Part shown: positions 8,263 through 15,650 of the stretch, in pieces
Position numbering within the stretch: position 1 is the first letter of the stretch
Layout of the letters: the number at the start of each line of letters is the position of its first letter
Origin: Jiangella rhizosphaerae
Lineage (GTDB): Bacteria > Actinomycetota > Actinomycetes > Jiangellales > Jiangellaceae
NCBI RefSeq assembly: GCF_003579925.1
Contig: NZ_QUAL01000175.1
Span: 1 to 42,343 of the forward strand
Length of the DNA: 42,343 nt
Direction of reading: 5' to 3'
Position numbers and translations under genes: made by a program
The notes under the pieces: generated by a model
The model's database searches: none
Told to the model about the DNA's origin: nothing
What the model saw: only the letters and a program-made list of their open reading frames with translations

Positions 8263-9549
8263 GTGCGGTGGCGCACGACGATCGGGGCGGTGGTCGTCGT
8301 CGGGCTGGCGCTGTTGATCGGCGGGGTCGCGCTGGTGGCCGTCATGCGGTCGACGCTGCTCGAGCAGGTGGCCGACGCGGCGCAGGCGCGGGCGGAGTCG
8401 GTCGACGCCGGGCAGCCGCGGCCGCGGCCGAGCGCCGACGACGACGGGTTCGTGCAGGTGGTCGACGCCGACGGCACCGTCGTCGCGGCGACGGCGAACG
8501 TCGCGGGGGCCGCGGCCGTCGACGTGCGTCCCGGCGGCACCGCGCGGGTCGATGTCGCGGGTGAGGACATGCTCGTCGTCGCGGTGCGCGCCGGTGACCG
8601 CACCGTCGTGGCCGGACAGTCCGCCGACGTCGCGGAGGCGACCGCGGTGGTGACCCGCCTGCTCGGCATCGGCCTGCCGGTGCTGCTCGCCGTCGTGGCG
8701 GTCACGACGTGGTGGACGGCGGGCCGGGCGCTCGCGCCGGTCGAGGCGGTCCGGGCGGAGGTCGACGCGATCTCCGCCGCCGAGCTGCATCGCCGGGTGC
8801 CCGCCGGCCGCGGCGACGATGAGATCGCCCGGCTGGCCCGCACCATGAACCGCATGCTGGACCGCCTGGAGGAGGCCCAGACGCGGCAGCGCGAGTTCGT
8901 CTCCGACGCCTCGCACGAACTGCGCTCGCCGGTCGCGTCGATCCGGCAGCACGCCGAGGTCGCGCTCGCCCACCCCGATCGCACCACCGTGCCCGACCTC
9001 GCCGGCACCGTCCTCGCCGAGGACATGCGGGTGCAGCGCCTGGTCGAGGACCTCCTGGTGCTCGCCCGTGCCGACGAGCGCCGGCTGCGGCTCGCCGCGC
9101 ACCCCGTCGACCTCGACGACCTCGTGCTGGAGGAGGCGTCCCGGCTGCGGGCGGCCGGCGGCGTCGAGGTCGACACGACCGGCGTCGCCGCCACGCGGGT
9201 CACCGGCGACGCGGCCGCGCTGCGCCGCGTGCTGCGCAACCTCGGCGACAACGCCGCCCGGCACGCGGCCGGGGTCGTCACGCTGTCCGTCGCGGAGCGC
9301 GACGGCGTCGCCGTGCTGGCCGTCGAGGACGACGGCCCCGGCATCGCGCCCGCCGACCGCGAGCGCGTCCTCCGCCGCTTCGTCCGCCTCGACGAGGCCC
9401 GCGACCGCGACGCCGGCGGCGCGGGCCTGGGCCTGGCCATCGTCGACGAGCTGGTCCGTGCCCACGGCGGCGACGTGTCGGTGGAGGCGGCCGCCGGCGG
9501 CGGCGCCCGGATCGTCGTCCGGCTGCCCGGTCGGTCACCGGATGGGTGA
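8263..9549 (+). CDS. Two-component sensor histidine kinase
   Basis: From the GTG at 8263 this is a 428-aa membrane kinase. It has TM1 (TIGAVVVVGLALLIGGVALV), an extracytoplasmic sensor region of about 100 residues, and TM2 (GLPVLLAVVAVTTWW). A HAMP segment follows (GRALAPVEAVRAEVDAI), then the HisKA H-box (SDASHELRSPVASIRQH). The ATPase domain shows an N box (NLGDNAARHA), G1 (DDGPGIA) and G2 (GAGLGLAIV). It should phosphorylate the regulator encoded just upstream. The frame is also open upstream to an ATG at 7936, which would add 109 low-complexity residues encoded by the repeat array. That extension is basic and repetitive, lacks family resemblance and is probably untranslated. The stop lies inside a 21-bp hairpin. 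Confidence 0.92.
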   Translation: MRWRTTIGAVVVVGLALLIGGVALVAVMRSTLLEQVADAAQARAESVDAGQPRPRPSADDDGFVQVVDADGTVVAATANVAGAAAVDVRPGGTARVDVAGEDMLVVAVRAGDRTVVAGQSADVAEATAVVTRLLGIGLPVLLAVVAVTTWWTAGRALAPVEAVRAEVDAISAAELHRRVPAGRGDDEIARLARTMNRMLDRLEEAQTRQREFVSDASHELRSPVASIRQHAEVALAHPDRTTVPDLAGTVLAEDMRVQRLVEDLLVLARADERRLRLAAHPVDLDDLVLEEASRLRAAGGVEVDTTGVAATRVTGDAAALRRVLRNLGDNAARHAAGVVTLSVAERDGVAVLAVEDDGPGIAPADRERVLRRFVRLDEARDRDAGGAGLGLAIVDELVRAHGGDVSVEAAAGGGARIVVRLPGRSPDG

Positions 9550-9591
9550 GCGTTCGGTGTCGCCAGAGCAACACCGAACGCTCACCCATCC
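9540..9591. terminator. Perfect 21-bp hairpin over the kinase stop codon
   Basis: Positions 9540-9560 and 9571-9591 are exact reverse complements, with a 10-nt loop (CGCCAGAGCA). The stem begins inside the last kinase codons and contains its TGA (9547-9549). There is no T run, so it may be a U-less actinobacterial terminator or a processing/attenuation structure separating the kinase from the PepSY gene. Confidence 0.75.
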
Positions 9592-9683
9592 CGGACAGCG
9601 GCCCTACGCCGTTCAGCGCCGGTTCAGCACCGCGGGCGCACGCTCGTGCCATCGCCGGAACCACGAGGGAAGGGAGCGCGACG

Positions 9684-10001
9684 ATGAGGCACCCGAAGGC
9701 ATGGATCGGCATCGGCGCGGCGGCGGTGGCGGCAACCGGGGCGGTCGCCGTCATGGGCGCGGCGGCCGCGGACCACGACAGTGAACAGCCCATCACCGGC
9801 GACGCCCTGGAGCGGGCGAGTGCGGCCGCCCTCGAGCACACCGGCGGCGGCACCGTCACCGGCACCGAGGCCGGCGACGAGGAGAGCTACTACGAGGTCG
9901 AGGTCACGCTCGACGACGGCACGCAGGTCGACGTCCAGCTGGACGAGGACTTCACCGTGGTCGGCGACGAGTCCGACGACGACGGCGGCGGCGAGGACTG
10001 A
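9684..10001 (+). CDS. Small secreted or membrane-anchored PepSY-domain protein
   Basis: The product is 105 aa. An N-terminal hydrophobic segment (KAWIGIGAAAVAATGAVAVM) ends in small residues, so it is exported or anchored. The rest matches a PepSY domain: ITGDALERASAAALEHTGGGTVTGTE followed by YYEVEVTLDDGTQVDVQLDEDFTVV, then a very acidic tail (ESDDDGGGED). PepSY domains are found with secreted proteases and with kinase sensors, and are thought to bind or inhibit partner proteins. The start ATG is preceded by AAGGGAG. It lies 134 nt after the kinase stop, beyond the hairpin, and only 1 nt before the next gene's start, so it is cotranscribed with the lipoprotein. PepSY genes next to two-component systems are common in actinomycetes, consistent with regulation by the upstream pair. 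Confidence 0.85.
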   Translation: MRHPKAWIGIGAAAVAATGAVAVMGAAAADHDSEQPITGDALERASAAALEHTGGGTVTGTEAGDEESYYEVEVTLDDGTQVDVQLDEDFTVVGDESDDDGGGED

Positions 10002-10002
10002 G

Positions 10003-11157
10003 ATGCCCCGCCCGGCCGCGACGATGGTCGCCGCCCTCCTCGCCGGCGTCGCGCTGGCCGGCTGCGGCGCGAGCCACGATTCCGGCGACGCCGCCACCCG
10101 CCGGGTCGACACCGGGACGCCGTCGTTCTCCGATCCGGCGACCGTGACGAACCCGCTGTTCCCGCTGGCGCCGGGCTCCCAGACGATCCAGCTGGGCCAG
10201 GAGGAGGGCGAGCCGCTCCGCGTCGAGGTCACCACGCTCCCGCGGACGCGGACGATCACCTGGGCCGGCCGGCGGATCGAGGCCGTCGTGTCGCAGTACG
10301 TCGCGTACCGGGCCGGGCGCATCGTCGAGGTCGCCTACGACTACTACGCGCAGGACGACGACGGCGGCGTCTGGTACCTCGGCGAGGACGTCGACAACTA
10401 CGAGGACGGCGTCGTCGTCGACCACGACGGCAGCTGGCTGGCCGGCCGCGACGGGCCGGGCGGGCTGATCATGCCGGCGGACCCGCGCCAGGGCGACGTG
10501 TACCGGCCCGAGAACATCCCGGACCTCGTCTTCGAGGAGGTGACGGTCCAGGACGACGACGTCACGGCCGACGGGCCGCGCGGCCCGGTGCACGGCGCGA
10601 TCGCGACCGAGGAGCGGCTGATGGAGGGCACCGTCGAGCACAAGGTCTTCGCACCCGGGTACGGCGAGTTCCGCGCCGAGGCCGCCGACGAGCTGGTCCA
10701 GGTCGCGCTGGCGGTCCCCACCGACGCCGTCGCGGGCCCCGTCCCGGCCGTGCTGACGCAGCTCGCCGACGGTGCCGCGCGGGTCTTCGACGATGCGGGC
10801 GCCGGCGGCGTCGCCGTCCGCGGCCACGTCGACGCGATGACGGCCGCCTGGCGGGACCGGCCCGACGAGACCGCGCCGGCCGCCCTCGCCGCCGCGCTGG
10901 AGGACGCCCTCGACCGGCTGTCGGACGCGGCGGGCTCCGGCGACACGGCCGGCGTGCGGCAGGCCGCCGTCGACACCACGACCGCCGTCCTGGACCTCAC
11001 CCTGGCCTACCGGCCGCCGGCCGAGGTCGACGCCGCGCGGCTCGACGTCGTCGCCCGCCAGCTGGCGATCGACACCGCGGCCGCAGACCTGCCCGGTCAG
11101 CGGTCCGACGCAGCGCTCGTCGCCGTGCTCCGCGACCGCGGCGCGCTGACGCGCTGA
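10003..11157 (+). CDS. Lipoprotein of unknown function
   Basis: The 384-aa product has a type II signal peptide with the lipobox LAGC (ALLAGVALAGCGAS), so Cys about 20 should be lipidated and the protein anchored outside the membrane. Residues about 45-240 form a beta-rich domain beginning with a NPLFPLAPGSQ motif and containing ITWAGRRIEAVVSQYVAYRAGRIVEVAYDYYAQDDDG and VWYLGEDVDNY-type segments. I have seen this arrangement in uncharacterised actinobacterial lipoproteins, but no enzymatic motif is evident. The C-terminal about 100 residues are predicted helical and Ala/Asp-rich. Its ATG follows the PepSY stop by 1 nt, with GAGGACTGAG as ribosome-binding site, so the two products are probably made together and may act as a pair at the cell surface. 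Confidence 0.8.
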   Translation: MPRPAATMVAALLAGVALAGCGASHDSGDAATRRVDTGTPSFSDPATVTNPLFPLAPGSQTIQLGQEEGEPLRVEVTTLPRTRTITWAGRRIEAVVSQYVAYRAGRIVEVAYDYYAQDDDGGVWYLGEDVDNYEDGVVVDHDGSWLAGRDGPGGLIMPADPRQGDVYRPENIPDLVFEEVTVQDDDVTADGPRGPVHGAIATEERLMEGTVEHKVFAPGYGEFRAEAADELVQVALAVPTDAVAGPVPAVLTQLADGAARVFDDAGAGGVAVRGHVDAMTAAWRDRPDETAPAALAAALEDALDRLSDAAGSGDTAGVRQAAVDTTTAVLDLTLAYRPPAEVDAARLDVVARQLAIDTAAADLPGQRSDAALVAVLRDRGALTR

Positions 11158-11191
11158 GCGAACGCCCGTCGCCGCGCGGGACCGGCGGTAC

Positions 11192-11197
11192 TACGCT
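11192..11197 (+). promoter_or_regulatory. Candidate -10 element for a leaderless ltrA-like transcript
   Basis: TACGCT fits the actinobacterial -10 pattern TANNNT. It ends 7 nt before the ATG at 11205, so transcription would begin at or next to the start codon. No Shine-Dalgarno is visible upstream of this ATG, which supports a leaderless message. No good -35 is evident. Confidence 0.35.
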
Positions 11198-11204
11198 CCG
11201 CCTC

Positions 11205-12449
11205 ATGTCCGACGCGACCCGAGACGGCCAGGACGCGCTCATCCCGCAGATCCGCATCATGCGGCGGTCCGGCCGCGAGCAGCGGGCGACGTTCTTCGAG
11301 CTGTTCTTCGACCTCGTCTACGTCTTCGCCGTCACCCAGCTCTCGCACCACCTGCTCGACACGCACCTGACCTGGGCCGGCGCGGCCGAAACCGCGTTCA
11401 TGCTGGTGGCGGTCTACTGGGCGTGGAACTACACGACCTGGATGGCGAACTGGTTCGACCCCGAGACGGTGCCGGTGCGGCTGGTGCTGACGTTCGTCAT
11501 GCTGGCCAGCCTGCTCATGGCGGTGGCCATCCCGGAGGGCTTCGGCGACCTCGCGCTGCTGTTCGCCTGCACGTACTCCGGCCTGCAGATCGGCCGCAAC
11601 CTGTTCGTCGTCCTCGCGACGCCGCCCGGGCTGTTCCACCAGAACTTCCGCCAGATCCTCGCCTGGTCCGTCCTGTCCGCGCCGCTCTGGGTGGCCGGCG
11701 GCGTGGCCGACGACGCCCGCTGGCCGCTCTGGCTGGCCGCGCTGGCGCTCGACCTCGCGGGCCCGCTGGCCCGCTACTGGCTCCCCGGCGCCGGCACGAC
11801 GCCGATGAGCCAGTGGTCGATCGACGGGCACCACTTCGCCGAGCGGTTCCGGCTGTTCGTGATCATCGCCCTGGGCGAGAGCATCGTGCTGACCGGCGTG
11901 ACGGCGTCGAACGGGGAGATGAACGCCGAGACCGGCCTCGCGCTCGGCCTGTCCTTCCTCGGCTCGGTGGCGCTGTGGTGGCTGTACTTCTCCGGCGCGT
12001 CGCCGGTGATCGCCCGGCGCATCGGCAACAGCACCAGCGAGGACGTCGGAGCGCTCGGCCGCGACATCTACACCTACCTGCACGTGCCGATCGTCGCCGG
12101 CATCGTCCTGATGGCGGTCGGCGACGAGCTCGTGGTCGCGCACCCCGACTACGACATGGAGACCGTCGGGGCGCTGGCCGTCCTCGGCGGACCGGCCCTC
12201 TTCCTCCTCGGCCTGGCGGCCTGCGGCGTGCGGGTCAAGCACCCGGTCGGCTGGCCGGCGATCGCCGCCGTCCTCGTCCTGCTCGCCGCGGTCCCCGTCA
12301 TGGCCGGGCAGAGCGGCCTGGTGACGGCGGCCTTCGTGGTCGTGGTGCTCGGCGCGCTGGCCGTCGTGGAGCACCGCCGCACCGCCCGCGAGCCGGCCGG
12401 CGACGACGGCGAGGCGCCCGCGACCGGCGAGGTCGTGGACGCCCCCTGA
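11205..12449 (+). CDS. Low-temperature-requirement A (LtrA)-like membrane protein
   Basis: The 414-aa product matches the LtrA family: the N-terminal REQRATFFELFFDLVYVFAVTQLSHHL signature, then about ten to twelve hydrophobic segments. Conserved polar motifs sit in membrane context, including ISQWSIDGHHFAERF-type text and LGESIVLTG. LtrA was first named in Listeria monocytogenes, where loss reduces growth in the cold. The biochemical activity remains unknown. The last 25 or so residues are a hydrophilic tail (EHRRTAREPAGDDGEAP). The gene stands alone, with its own probable leaderless promoter, and ends 15 nt from the stop of the convergent broken phosphoesterase gene. Confidence 0.88.
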   Translation: MSDATRDGQDALIPQIRIMRRSGREQRATFFELFFDLVYVFAVTQLSHHLLDTHLTWAGAAETAFMLVAVYWAWNYTTWMANWFDPETVPVRLVLTFVMLASLLMAVAIPEGFGDLALLFACTYSGLQIGRNLFVVLATPPGLFHQNFRQILAWSVLSAPLWVAGGVADDARWPLWLAALALDLAGPLARYWLPGAGTTPMSQWSIDGHHFAERFRLFVIIALGESIVLTGVTASNGEMNAETGLALGLSFLGSVALWWLYFSGASPVIARRIGNSTSEDVGALGRDIYTYLHVPIVAGIVLMAVGDELVVAHPDYDMETVGALAVLGGPALFLLGLAACGVRVKHPVGWPAIAAVLVLLAAVPVMAGQSGLVTAAFVVVVLGALAVVEHRRTAREPAGDDGEAPATGEVVDAP

Positions 12450-12464
12450 GCGCCGCGGACCGGG

Positions 12465-12787
12465 TCAGGACCGGCCGAGGTCCACGCCGGTCACCGGGTC
12501 GAACCGCGTGACGCGCAGGTAGCTGTTCGCCGTCACGTTCGGGATGCTGTACGTCGGGTAGCCGGCCAGGAAGGCGTAGACGGAGTTGCCGTGGTCGCCC
12601 TCGGCGACCTGCCGGCCGGCACACGTGTCGTGGCCCGAGAACACGAAGCGGATGTCGGCGTGCGTGCGGACGAACTCCGTCCAGGTCCGCTCTCCGATGG
12701 CCGACCGGTCAGCTCGTCGGGCCCGCCGGCGGCGGGCAGGGAGAGGCCGGTCGCCAGGACGGCGGTCGCGGCGAGGGCGCCGGCCAC
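12465..12787 (-). pseudogene. Remnant of a secreted metallophosphoesterase (internal deletion and frame change)
   Basis: On the minus strand a signal-peptide-like start (VAGALAATAVLATGLSLPAAGGPDEL, from the GTG at 12787) runs for about 40 codons. Homology then continues in another frame with the C-terminal part of a calcineurin-type phosphoesterase: GERTWTEFVRTHADIRFVFSGHD, then NSVYAFLAGYPTYSIPNVTANSYLRVTRFDP and a stop at 12465-12467. The metal-binding N-terminal blocks (DxH, GD, GNH) are absent, with only the SGHD block left. The simplest reading is that an internal deletion of most of the catalytic domain, with a frame change, joined the signal peptide to the tail. An upstream ATG near 12811 in the third frame could have been the original start. 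Confidence 0.7.
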
Positions 12788-12959
12788 TCGGGGACGGGTC
12801 TGCGCGGCATGTCGTGCTCCTCCAGGTCGGGCTCGGGCGGCGCGGCCGGCATCGAAACGTCGCGCGGGCGCCGTGTCGCCGTCGTCCGCGGTTCACCGGG
12901 CGGTCGGACCGCGGCGCGAATATTCGACCAGCCCCGCACGCTCGTCGAGAGGATCGGAC

Positions 12960-14159
12960 ATGGCCGTGAGGACCCTGCGCCGGACGGTGTCGGCCGCCGG
13001 CGCGATCGCGCTGCTCACCGGGCTGGCGGCGACGCAGGCCGGCGCCGAGGGCGAGGACGACCCACGGATCGAGCAGTACAGGCAGGCGCTCGCCGAGCTC
13101 CGGCCGCTGACCGACCCGCCCGCCTGCGACCAGCTGCCCGACCCGGACCGTTGGTCCGACGCAGGCACGCCGGACCAGGGCTCGCCCGACGCCGTCATCT
13201 CCGCGCACCGCGGCGCGCTGACGCTGGCGCCGGAGAACACGCTGGACTCCTACGCGTACGCCTTCGCCTACGGCGTGGACCTGGTCGAGGTCGACGTCCA
13301 GCAGACGAAGGACGGCCGGTTCGTGGCGCTGCACGACTCCACCGTCGACCGCACCACCGACGGGACCGGCAACATCGCGGACCTCACGTTCGACGAGGTC
13401 CGCGCGCTGAACGCGGCCGACTACGCGCCGTGGAAGGGCAGCGCCTACGATCCGGCGCAGGTGGCCTCGCTCGAGGAGGTCCTCCAGCTCGCGCAGCGCG
13501 CCGGCAAGGGTCTGGAGCTGGACATCAAGGGGTCGGTCACCGAGGAGGGCGAGCTGGCCGAGCTGGTCGGCGAGTACGGGCTGGTCGAGGAGTCGATCTT
13601 CAACTCCGGCGACCCGCGCATCTTCGTCGCCGAGCCGGCGGCCCGGCTGATCTACAACCGCGACCGGTGGGAGCCGAACTTCCTCATCTACGAGATCGCC
13701 GGGATCTTCAAGGTGTTCGGCTCACGACTGGACGAGTACACGCCGGAGTCGATCGCGGCGGCGCACGACGCCTGCGCGATCGTCATGCCGCACGCCTACG
13801 ACGCCGGCCCGGAGCAGGAGGTCGCGCAGTTCCTGCAGGCCCGGGCCATGGGCGCGGACGGCGTGCAGACGAACCAGCCCGAGCTCGTCGTGGCCGCCGC
13901 GGGGGAGACCGTCGCCTCCGCGATCGAGGTCGGCCGCGGCGAGCACGGCCGCATCGATGAGGTCTGCCTGGTCAACGCCGACAACGGGTTCGGCTTCCCG
14001 GGCAAGCCGCTGCGGTTCGAGCGCGGGACGAAGTCGGCCGAGGTCACCACGGGCCGCGGCGGCTGCGTCGCACCGCCGCCCGGTCACTGGCTGGGCGCCG
14101 AGGTGACGTTCGCCGGCGACGGCGCCGTCCACGCCTCCACCGCGCGCCTCGTCCCCTGA
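12960..14159 (+). CDS. Secreted glycerophosphodiester phosphodiesterase
   Basis: The 399-aa protein begins with a signal peptide (VRTLRRTVSAAGAIALLTGLAATQAGA). The GDPD TIM-barrel follows: ISAHRGALTLAPENTLDSY holds the catalytic His83 and the metal-binding Glu of PENT. EVDVQQTKDG and LHDSTVDRTTDGTG carry the second metal site and catalytic His. Late barrel motifs (ELDIKG and GADGVQTNQPELV) are also present. It should hydrolyse glycerophosphodiesters to glycerol-3-phosphate plus an alcohol outside the cell. The C-terminal 80 or so residues form a small extra beta domain (VCLVNADNGFGFPGKPLRF...). The ATG at 12960 has AGAGGAT upstream. It is divergent from the phosphoesterase remnant and ends 4 nt before a hairpin now split by an insertion sequence. 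Confidence 0.92.
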   Translation: MAVRTLRRTVSAAGAIALLTGLAATQAGAEGEDDPRIEQYRQALAELRPLTDPPACDQLPDPDRWSDAGTPDQGSPDAVISAHRGALTLAPENTLDSYAYAFAYGVDLVEVDVQQTKDGRFVALHDSTVDRTTDGTGNIADLTFDEVRALNAADYAPWKGSAYDPAQVASLEEVLQLAQRAGKGLELDIKGSVTEEGELAELVGEYGLVEESIFNSGDPRIFVAEPAARLIYNRDRWEPNFLIYEIAGIFKVFGSRLDEYTPESIAAAHDACAIVMPHAYDAGPEQEVAQFLQARAMGADGVQTNQPELVVAAAGETVASAIEVGRGEHGRIDEVCLVNADNGFGFPGKPLRFERGTKSAEVTTGRGGCVAPPPGHWLGAEVTFAGDGAVHASTARLVP

Positions 14160-14181
14160 GCGGTGATCATCAACGGTTGGC

Positions 14182-14195
14182 GACGTCATGGTGTC
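14182..14195 (+). repeat. Left copy of a 14-bp target-site duplication
   Basis: GACGTCATGGTGTC directly abuts the TGT end of the insertion sequence and is repeated exactly at 15610-15623. It consists of the 8-nt hairpin loop plus 3 bp of each stem arm. Confidence 0.88.
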
Positions 14196-15609
14196 TGTGC
14201 GTTCCGAGGACTTGTGCGACTGGGCGTTCGGGGACATGGGCGACATTTCCTGATCATGGTCCGATGCTGGGGGGATGGGACCTGTGGGGATGTGGGACGT
14301 CGTGGACGTTCGAGCGAACCTGGCCGATCTGGTGCTCCGGCGGGAGCTGACGTGTGCCGAGGCGGCGGCCTGCCTGGGGGTGTGTCGTCAGACGATGCAG
14401 CGGTATGTGTCGCGCTACCGGGACGCGGGCGTGGCCGGGCTGGTGCCGCACTCGCGGCGCCCGTTGTCCTCGCCGTCGATGCTGCCGCAGTGGGTCGAGG
14501 ACGAGATCATCCGGGTGCGGAAGGAGCACCCGCGGTGGGGTGCGCGGAAGATCCGCTGGTTGTTGCGGGCCGAACCGGACCGGCTGGACGGGTGTTCTTT
14601 GCCGGCGGCCTCGACCATCCACCAGGTGCTCATCCGCCACGGTGAGGCGCTCGGCGCCCGGGTCGCCGCGCCGAGCGCGGGCCAGGTGTGGCGGCGGTTC
14701 CGGGCCCGGGCGCCGAACCTGCTGTGGCAGGTCGATGCCTGGGCCTATGCCCTCGACGGCGGCCCCCTGGCGTGGGTGCTGGACATCCTCGACGACCACT
14801 CCCGGTATCTGATCGCGTCCCGGGCGATGGAGACGGTGAGTACCGAGCTGGCCTGGCAGCTGCTGGTCGACACCGTCGCCGCGGTCGGGCTGCCGGCGCG
14901 GATCCTGACCGACAACGACATGGCCTTCACCGGCCGCACGAGGGACGCCACGGTGAAGTTCGAACGCCAGGCGCGCGCGGCCGGGATCGGGCTGAGCCAC
15001 GGCCGGGCCTGGCACCCGCAGACCCAGGGCAAGGCCGAACGTTCCCACGGCACCGTCCAGGACTGGCTGGAAGACGAACCCGCCGCGGCCACCGTGGCGG
15101 CGCTGCAGGCCCTGCTGGACCGGCACCGCGACGAGTACAACCACGCCCGCCCGCACGACGAACTCGACGGGGACGTGCCCGCGCGCGTCTACCGGCGCGG
15201 CACCCCGGTGCTGCTGCCCCGTGTCGAACTCGACCCCGCCGAGGCGTTCCCCGCCGACGCCGTGCTGCGCCACACCGACCACGGCGGCGCGTTCAGCTAC
15301 CGCAACCGGTCCTACCAGCTGAGCAGCCGCTTCGCCGGCGTCCAGGTCGGGCTGATCCACCACGGCGCCCGCCTGCACGTCTACTACGGCGCCGCCGAGA
15401 TCACCACCTTCATCGTCCCCGGCGGCGCCCCGTCACCGCCCCGAGCGCCGCGGCGAGAAGGCGTCAAGGTGCAGCGCCCGCAGCGCAGCGAGGACGAACG
15501 ACCTTGACACCGCCGAGCCAAGGCGCACACTGCAAAGACGGGAAGCCAACCAACCGAACTGTCGCCCATGTCCCCGAACGCTTTGTCACCGATGTCTCCG
15601 GAACGCACA
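14196..15609 (+). mobile_element. IS481-family insertion sequence, apparently intact
   Basis: The element is 1414 bp. It begins TGTGCGTTCCG and ends CGGAACGCACA, the TGT...ACA termini usual for IS481. The inverted similarity continues imperfectly for about 50 bp, including the shared subterminal motif GCGTTCGGGGACATGGGCGAC at both ends, a likely transposase-binding repeat. It encodes one full-length transposase. Exact 14-bp direct repeats flank it, so insertion looks recent. It disrupts no gene. Confidence 0.9.
14275..15507 (+). CDS. IS481-family DDE transposase
   Basis: The 410-aa transposase has an N-terminal helix-turn-helix (CAEAAACLGVCRQTMQRYVSRYRDAGVAGL) and a second wHTH-like segment (WVEDEIIRVRKEHPRWGARKIRWLL). 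The RNase-H-like DDE core follows: Asp in LLWQVDAWAY, Asp in ILTDNDMAF and Glu in GKAERSHGTVQDWL, with AWHPQTQG preceding the Glu. A C-terminal SH3-like region (VLRHTDHGGAFSYRNRSYQL) is typical of actinobacterial IS481 proteins. No frameshift or stop interrupts it, so it may be active. The start may instead be the ATG at 14290; both follow G-rich sequence and neither has a classical ribosome-binding site spacing. The stop lies 102 bp before the right IS end. Confidence 0.93.
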   Translation: MGPVGMWDVVDVRANLADLVLRRELTCAEAAACLGVCRQTMQRYVSRYRDAGVAGLVPHSRRPLSSPSMLPQWVEDEIIRVRKEHPRWGARKIRWLLRAEPDRLDGCSLPAASTIHQVLIRHGEALGARVAAPSAGQVWRRFRARAPNLLWQVDAWAYALDGGPLAWVLDILDDHSRYLIASRAMETVSTELAWQLLVDTVAAVGLPARILTDNDMAFTGRTRDATVKFERQARAAGIGLSHGRAWHPQTQGKAERSHGTVQDWLEDEPAAATVAALQALLDRHRDEYNHARPHDELDGDVPARVYRRGTPVLLPRVELDPAEAFPADAVLRHTDHGGAFSYRNRSYQLSSRFAGVQVGLIHHGARLHVYYGAAEITTFIVPGGAPSPPRAPRREGVKVQRPQRSEDERP

Positions 15610-15623
15610 GACGTCATGGTGTC
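15610..15623 (+). repeat. Right copy of the 14-bp target-site duplication
   Basis: GACGTCATGGTGTC immediately after the ACA end of the insertion sequence is identical to 14182-14195. Confidence 0.88.
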
Positions 15624-15650
15624 GCCAACCGTTGATGATCATGGGAGTGG

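Larger units (their letters stand above)
14164..15641. terminator. Perfect 21-bp terminator hairpin between convergent genes, split by an insertion sequence
   Basis: Positions 14164-14184 and 15621-15641 are exact reverse complements of 21 nt. Removing the insertion sequence and one copy of its target duplication restores one hairpin, with this stem and the 8-nt loop GTCATGGT. The restored hairpin would lie 4 nt after the phosphodiesterase stop and 9 nt after the PIG-L stop, a bidirectional terminator position. Confidence 0.85.

Noticed and set aside
7213-9465. Long minus-strand frame with PNPAA/PNPPA repeats
   Set aside because: Any stop-free 15-bp repeat is open on both strands. The frame continues as arginine-rich shadow across the kinase gene and has no ribosome-binding site.
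14164-14195. Treating the outer 21-bp inverted repeats as terminal inverted repeats of the insertion sequence
   Set aside because: The 14-bp direct repeats inside them, and the TGT...ACA ends further in, show that these arms belong to the pre-existing target hairpin.
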